Made by a program: the position numbers and the translations under genes
NCBI GenBank assembly: GCA_017412445.1
Contig: JAFPYA010000218.1
Coordinates: forward strand, 1 to 10,050
Source: Clostridia bacterium
GTDB lineage: Bacteria > Bacillota > Clostridia > Christensenellales > Aristaeellaceae
Reading direction: 5' to 3'
Length of the DNA: 10,050 nucleotides
In this document: one piece after another, positions 6,536-10,050 of the stretch
Numbering within the stretch: the first letter of the stretch is position 1
Layout of the letters: each line of letters starts with the position of its first letter
The notes under the pieces: generated by a model
The model's database searches: none
The model's input: only the letters and a program-made list of their open reading frames with translations
Told to the model about the DNA's origin: nothing

Positions 6536-6572
6536 ATGACGTCATTTTAGCAGAATAACGCTCGAAGCGCAA
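6536..6572 (-). promoter_or_regulatory. Promoter and ATGACGTCAT palindrome of the XRE gene
   Basis: On the minus strand an extended -10, TG-C-TAAAAT (-10 box 6549-6544), lies 17 nt after a weak -35 TTGCGC (6572-6567). The perfect 10-bp palindrome ATGACGTCAT (6536-6545) touches the -10 box and the likely start site. That is a typical place for an autoregulatory XRE operator; binding by this protein is inferred. Confidence 0.5.
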
Positions 6573-6592
6573 GCAACTCGCTGTTGCGTGCG
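6568..6592 (-). terminator. Weak stem-loop after the DUF4234-like gene
   Basis: An inverted repeat with ten stem positions, one mismatch and a 5-nt loop (CGCAAGCAAC ... GTTGCGTGCG) lies 25 nt past the stop of the DUF4234-like gene. There is no T run after it on the minus strand, and it overlaps the XRE -35 region. It may slow readthrough into the XRE gene, but it is not a convincing terminator. Confidence 0.25.
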
Positions 6593-6617
6593 TCAGGCTT
6601 TTGCTTTTGTCTCCAGC

Positions 6618-7022
6618 TCAGTCGCCACGCGCTTCCCTTCTGCGGTTCAGTTCTTTTTCGACCCTGTTCAGCGTGTCGAAAAACCTCTGCGTTGCAACGG
6701 CCGGCCCCATCAGCGGCAGGCCGAATATATTCCAGCCAAACATGTGCCACCATGAGGTATGCGGGCCCTTAAGGCCAAGCGAGACGGCTTTCGCCTTCAA
6801 TTCCTCCGCGAGCCTCGCCATCCAGACGAGCGGATAGATGAACAACGTGGGCACGCCCAGCAGGTACGCTTTCCAGTAAGGCATGGTTTTGTGATCCAGC
6901 ACGCTTTCAAGCTCCCGCTGCAGCCCTCCCAGCGGCATGTAAAAGAGAAAGAATAGCCCGGCGGTAAAGAAATCGACAAAGCCCATCAGAAAGCCGGGGC
7001 GGTTCGTGTGTTTGTATACCAT
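6618..7022 (-). CDS. Small membrane protein, DUF4234-like
   Basis: This 134-residue protein has three hydrophobic segments (about 12-33, 49-70 and 94-110). The pattern ...FIYPLVWMARLAEELKAKA... followed by a third segment and a charged C-terminal tail (NRVEKELNRRREARGD) resembles DUF4234 membrane proteins, whose function is unknown. A stop codon lies two codons before the ATG at 7022, so no longer start is possible. The ribosome binding site is weak (AAAGTGAT, about 9 nt upstream). It starts 29 nt after the aldo/keto reductase stop on the same strand, with no promoter seen between them, so it is probably the last gene of that transcript. The family assignment is from the overall pattern only. 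Confidence 0.7.
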   Translation of the reverse strand: MVYKHTNRPGFLMGFVDFFTAGLFFLFYMPLGGLQRELESVLDHKTMPYWKAYLLGVPTLFIYPLVWMARLAEELKAKAVSLGLKGPHTSWWHMFGWNIFGLPLMGPAVATQRFFDTLNRVEKELNRRREARGD

Positions 7023-7051
7023 CGATCAAATCACTTTATAAGCAGATTGCC

Positions 7052-8149
7052 CTATTGCCTGCGCATGAAGGCGTCTATTTCCTTCATGCGTGCGCTTTGA
7101 TTGACGTGGAACGGGCAGCGCCTGTCGCAGTGACCGCACGAAACGCAGTCTGCCGCCGTCTTCTCCAGCGTCCTGTAGTGCTCCACAGCCAGCGCGTCTC
7201 CCAAAAGCGCCAAATCGTAGTACTTGTTTATGAGGCCTATGTCAAGTCCCGCCGGGCAGGGCTTGCAGTGATTGCAGTACACGCATTTTCCGGCTGAGTC
7301 CTCGGGCGTGATTGTGCGGATTACGGAATAGTCCGTCTCCTCCTCCGTTGCGTTTTCATACTTAAGCAGCCGCTCCACATCGGCGCACGACCTTATTCCC
7401 GGCAGTATGGTCAAGACGCCGGGCGTGTCCAGCGCGTAGCGCATGCACTGAAAATCCGTGAGCGCCACACGGAACGGCGAGCGCTTCGCGTCCAGCAGCT
7501 GCCCGCCCGAGAAGGGCTTCATGACCGATATGCCCACGCCTTCGTCCCGGCAGCGCAGATAAACCTGATGTCGTTCGCCGATGCTGCCGTTGGCGTAATC
7601 TCCGTGATTATAGTCGTAGCCCGGGTTGATAGAGAACATCAGCATGTCCACGAGCCCCGTGTCCAAAATCGTGTTAATCACCGAGGGCGTGTGCGAGGAC
7701 AAGCCTATATGTTTGACAACGCCCTGTTCCTTCATCGAGAGGAGATAGTCAAGCACGCCGTTTTTGCGGTAGCTCTCCCAGTCGCTGCCCTCGTCCTGAC
7801 AGTGAATGAAGCCAAAGTCGATGTAGTCCGTCCGCAGGGTTCTGAGCTGCCATTCGATCGACCGCTGCACCTCGTCTCTGTTAAGCGTCCAGCCGTAAGT
7901 ACCCTTGGAATAGTCCGCACCGAAGTGGATCTGATAGTTCACCTTCCTGCGGTCGGCATGGAACGCCTCCCCGAAAATCGGAAAAACGCCTCCGTCCCCG
8001 GCGGCAAGGTCGTAATAGTTTATGCCTCCCTCTAGCGCGCTGCGAAGTGCCTTCACGCCTTCAGCCATTCCGGCGCCGGCCAGGTTGGCGGTGCCTATAC
8101 CTATTTCCGAGATATGTGTGCCCGTCCTGTGATTTATGCGGTATCTCAT
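7052..8149 (-). CDS. Aldo/keto reductase with C-terminal 4Fe-4S domain
   Basis: Residues 1 to about 275 of this 365-residue cytoplasmic protein form an aldo/keto reductase TIM barrel (GIGTANLAG, EGGINYYDLA, FGFIHCQDE, VVKHIGLSSHTP, ILPGIRS). Residues 285-350 carry two ferredoxin-type Cys sets, CVYCNHCKPCP (289-298) and CVSCGHCDRRCP (335-346), likely holding two 4Fe-4S clusters. Of the usual Asp-Tyr-Lys-His set, D47 and H116 are visible. The Tyr position reads AAGDGG and the Lys position QIHFGA, so classical chemistry is doubtful. This variant belongs to the iron-sulfur aldo/keto reductase-like group common in anaerobic Firmicutes, whose substrates are mostly unknown. The ATG at 8149 follows GAAGGTG. 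It lies 34 nt after the DUF4003 gene and 29 nt before the DUF4234-like gene, suggesting one transcript. Confidence 0.92.
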   Translation of the reverse strand: MRYRINHRTGTHISEIGIGTANLAGAGMAEGVKALRSALEGGINYYDLAAGDGGVFPIFGEAFHADRRKVNYQIHFGADYSKGTYGWTLNRDEVQRSIEWQLRTLRTDYIDFGFIHCQDEGSDWESYRKNGVLDYLLSMKEQGVVKHIGLSSHTPSVINTILDTGLVDMLMFSINPGYDYNHGDYANGSIGERHQVYLRCRDEGVGISVMKPFSGGQLLDAKRSPFRVALTDFQCMRYALDTPGVLTILPGIRSCADVERLLKYENATEEETDYSVIRTITPEDSAGKCVYCNHCKPCPAGLDIGLINKYYDLALLGDALAVEHYRTLEKTAADCVSCGHCDRRCPFHVNQSARMKEIDAFMRRQ

Positions 8150-8183
8150 TCAAAACACCTTCTTATTCGTTTTTCAACGCGCT

Positions 8184-9164
8184 TTAACTGTTGGAAGCAG
8201 CGGAGGCTGCGCTCATAGCCGTATTCGAAGCCATTATTGCGCACATCGCCATCTGCTGTGCTATGAGCATTGAGACTGTACCCGTCAGCGCGGCCGTGTC
8301 GACGGCGCCGCGCGGCATGTATTCGTCCGAAGCGATCATCGCCGCGTGCATAAGGCGGGTTTTCTTGTCGATTCCAAAGAACCCATAGCCTTTCTGCCCG
8401 GACAAAAACGAATCTGCGTCTATCACGTCCCGCGCCAGCACATCAGGTGCTGCGTTTATCGTTGCGAGCGCGGCCAGCGTGGCCAATTCATGGTGCTTTC
8501 CGTATTTTCTGCCGTGCTGCGCGATCGTATCGTAAAGCGCGAACACCTTATCGCACTTGGCATAGGCATCTCCCTCCTCCATGGCAAGCACGTGCGCCAT
8601 CGTCTGAACGCAGTTGCTGTCATGAAAGCGCTCCTTGAGCAATCGGTAGCAGGCTTCCATGCTTGCGACAAGTTCCTCGTCGGTCTGCTCCGACATGGCC
8701 ATCATTACCGCAAATACGCTGTCCTCAGAGGACGTCAGGAAGGGATGTCCCTCCTTCATGAGGCGGTAGATCCTCTTGCCGCGGGCGATACGCTCATGCG
8801 TGCAATCGTATTGAGTCAGCATGAAGGCGGCGAGCGCCAGATAGTCAGAGCCGAAAAAATGTTCCTTTAACCGCTTGTACATGTCAAGCGCCCTGTCGAG
8901 CTTCCTGCTTGGATCATCCTCCATAGAAAGCATGCACGCCAGCGGTATACGGATATACCCTCGAAAGCTTGAGAATATTCCGGTCTTGCTGTTGATAAGA
9001 TCGCGGCAAGCGCGCAGCTTATCGGCCTCGGGCGCGACGCCCTTTGCGCAAAACAGGTTGGCGCAGACCGGATGTATATAGTTGTTTTCCCATTTGAATG
9101 TATGCTTTATCAAATCACGAGCCTCAATAAACCGGTTGCATAGATCCTGCAGCGACGCCTTCAT
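8184..9164 (-). CDS. DUF4003 family protein
   Basis: This 326-residue soluble, largely helical protein of unknown function has no signal peptide. It matches the pattern I associate with DUF4003 (PF13170). The opening helix has KHTFKWENNYIHPVCANLF, followed by INSKTGIFSSFRGYIRIPLA (about 59-78), then SDYLALAAFMLTQY and, late in the protein, KKTRLMHAAMIAS. It ends in a low-complexity tail rich in Met, Ala and Ser (last 30 residues or so, ...SAASAASNS). The ATG at 9164 follows GGGGAGG with a 5-nt spacer. It sits between an MsmX-like ATPase gene and the aldo/keto reductase gene, all on the minus strand. A 193-nt hairpin-rich gap separates it from the ATPase, so it may have its own transcript. Confidence 0.82.
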   Translation of the reverse strand: MKASLQDLCNRFIEARDLIKHTFKWENNYIHPVCANLFCAKGVAPEADKLRACRDLINSKTGIFSSFRGYIRIPLACMLSMEDDPSRKLDRALDMYKRLKEHFFGSDYLALAAFMLTQYDCTHERIARGKRIYRLMKEGHPFLTSSEDSVFAVMMAMSEQTDEELVASMEACYRLLKERFHDSNCVQTMAHVLAMEEGDAYAKCDKVFALYDTIAQHGRKYGKHHELATLAALATINAAPDVLARDVIDADSFLSGQKGYGFFGIDKKTRLMHAAMIASDEYMPRGAVDTAALTGTVSMLIAQQMAMCAIMASNTAMSAASAASNS

Positions 9165-9184
9165 GAAAGCCTCCCCCCTGCTAA

Positions 9185-9204
9185 ATCTCTGCCGAGGCAG
9201 AGAT
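9185..9204 (-). promoter_or_regulatory. Perfect hairpin just before the DUF4003 ribosome binding site
   Basis: ATCTCTGCC and GGCAGAGAT pair around a 2-nt centre (in RNA, an 8-bp stem with a 4-nt loop). The hairpin ends about 10 nt before the GGGGAGG of the DUF4003 gene. It could influence translation or transcript stability. No T run follows on the minus strand, so it is not an obvious terminator. Confidence 0.4.
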
Positions 9205-9221
9205 AACGGTCGATAAATGAG

Positions 9222-9297
9222 TTTTCCTCCGAACTGCTTAAGAAACGCGGTTTTCTTTTTTAATAAACGTTCGGAGGAGGATTTTGTTTTTTTGCTT
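9222..9297 (+). terminator. Large stem-loop with a T-rich tail on the plus strand
   Basis: TCCTCCGAAC (9225-9234) and GTTCGGAGGA (9269-9278) form a perfect 10-bp stem around a 34-nt loop. The loop can itself fold (AAGAAAC/GTTTTCTT). On the plus strand the stem is followed by GG, ATTTTG and a run of seven T, the layout of an intrinsic terminator. No plus-strand gene precedes it. On the minus strand it would be a leader structure of the DUF4003 transcript. Confidence 0.35.
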
Positions 9298-9314
9298 GCA
9301 TCCTAACATCAATA

Positions 9315-9341
9315 GCATCCCCGCGTTTCGCGCGGGGATGC
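9315..9341 (-). terminator. Strong hairpin after the ABC ATPase gene
   Basis: A perfect 11-bp GC-rich stem (GCATCCCCGCG / CGCGGGGATGC) with a 5-nt loop begins 16 nt past the ATPase stop codon. The following minus-strand sequence (TATTGATGTTAGG) has few consecutive Ts, so it may stop transcription only partly or mainly protect the 3' end of the ATPase mRNA. Confidence 0.5.
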
Positions 9342-9357
9342 GTGCGGCAGACCCGGT

Positions 9358-10050
9358 TCAGATTATCGTCATTTCGGTCTCGCCGTCGAACAGATATACG
9401 CTTTCGTAGGGGATACAGAAGGTTATGTCCTTATCGGTTTCGGGAGTGTCGTGGCTGTCTACCTTGAGTATCGCCTGATCGCCGCCATCGGAAATGTATA
9501 CGTTTGTGTAGTCGCCCAGCATTTCGGTGAGCTCGACGTTGCATCTGAGCTCGTAGGCGGCCTCCACCTTTTTGAGCGATATGCTCTCGGGTCGGTAGCC
9601 GAATATGATCTCCTTGCCCTCATATGCGGCTATGTTTCTAAGCTTTTTGCTCAGGTCGAGCTTGGTACCGCCAAAGCTTATGCAGCCGTGCTCGACGGTT
9701 TTGCGCAGGAAATTCATCGGCGGCTCGCCAATGAAGCCTGCAACGAACACATTGGCCGGGTGGAAGTACAGATCGTGCGGCGTGCCTATCTGCTGCACAT
9801 AGCCTTCCTTCATTACCACTATGCGGTCGGCAAGCGTCATGGCCTCGGTCTGGTCGTGGGTGACGTAGATGGTGGTGGCGCCGGTCTGCTTGTGGATCTG
9901 GGCGATCTCGTAGCGCATGGTCACGCGCTGCTTCGCGTCGAGGTTGCTCAGCGGCTCGTCCATGAGGAACACGCCCACCTTGCGGATTATGGCGCGCCCT
10001 ATAGCCACCCGCTGCCTCTGGCCGCCCGAGAGCGCCCTGGGCAGCCTGTC
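9358..10050 (-). CDS. Carbohydrate ABC transporter ATP-binding protein, MsmX/UgpC type (C-terminal part)
   Basis: 231 residues are visible; about 135 N-terminal residues including Walker A lie beyond the window, judging from the usual length near 365. In order: the signature LSGGQRQRVAIG at the window edge, Walker B VGVFLMDEP, the D-loop SNLDA, the switch His in YVTHDQTEA, then a C-terminal regulatory OB-type domain (about 100 residues, with IIFGYRPESISL and the DYTNVYISD segment). The protein sits on the inner face of the membrane and hydrolyses ATP to drive sugar import. In Bacillus, MsmX serves several importers that lack their own ATPase. The LplABC-type operon in this window has none, so this protein is a candidate partner; that is inference. 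A GTG within the signature motif is not the start, because the frame stays open upstream. Confidence 0.93.
   Translation of the reverse strand, partial: DRLPRALSGGQRQRVAIGRAIIRKVGVFLMDEPLSNLDAKQRVTMRYEIAQIHKQTGATTIYVTHDQTEAMTLADRIVVMKEGYVQQIGTPHDLYFHPANVFVAGFIGEPPMNFLRKTVEHGCISFGGTKLDLSKKLRNIAAYEGKEIIFGYRPESISLKKVEAAYELRCNVELTEMLGDYTNVYISDGGDQAILKVDSHDTPETDKDITFCIPYESVYLFDGETEMTII

Overview
The window reads as a chromosomal segment of a Gram-positive, Clostridia-like Firmicute, probably a gut or other anaerobe. The basis is the gene content: an LplABC-type oligosaccharide importer, a GntR/LacI chimeric regulator, an MsmX-like shared ATPase, an aldo/keto reductase carrying ferredoxin-type clusters, and DUF4003 and DUF4234 proteins. 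Strong GGAGG ribosome binding sites and sigma-A-like promoters agree. Most coding sequence is moderately GC-rich (about 55 percent by eye). The left end (1-300) is clearly more AT-rich. No tRNA, rRNA, CRISPR array or insertion sequence is visible. Species-level assignment is not possible from the sequence alone.

Layout. At 1-158 (minus) lies the 5' part of a GNAT acetyltransferase gene with its own promoter. From 4721 down to 393 (minus) runs a carbohydrate-import operon: a secreted solute-binding protein, an LplB-type permease broken by a one-base frameshift, an LplC-type permease that overlaps it by 7 nt, and a metallo-beta-lactamase-fold hydrolase 12 nt further on. Divergent from it, at 4955-6019 (plus), is a regulator with a GntR winged helix fused to a LacI-type sugar-sensing domain. 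The 233-nt gap between the two carries back-to-back promoters with good -35/-10 boxes and 17-nt spacers, three copies of an AT-only 11-mer, and a pair of 8-nt direct repeats. It looks like the control region of the importer. A shared two-way terminator at 6022-6045 separates the regulator from a convergent XRE/zinc-ribbon regulator gene (6061-6513, minus), which has its own promoter and a palindrome.

From 10050 down to 6618 (minus) lies a second gene set: an MsmX/UgpC-type ABC ATPase (its N-terminus lies beyond the window), a hairpin-rich 193-nt gap, a DUF4003 protein, an iron-sulfur aldo/keto reductase, and a small DUF4234-like membrane protein.

Likely co-operation (inference): the binding protein captures an oligosaccharide and the two permeases import it. 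The importer operon contains no ATPase gene, so the MsmX-like ATPase in this window, or another one, would power it. The divergent regulator would sense the sugar or a breakdown product and repress the operon. The role of the MBL-fold enzyme in this set is unknown. No glycoside hydrolase is present, so the transported substrate cannot be named. The points most worth a second look are the frameshifted permease, the MBL enzyme inside the importer operon, the repeat architecture between the divergent promoters, and the hairpin cluster at 9185-9341.
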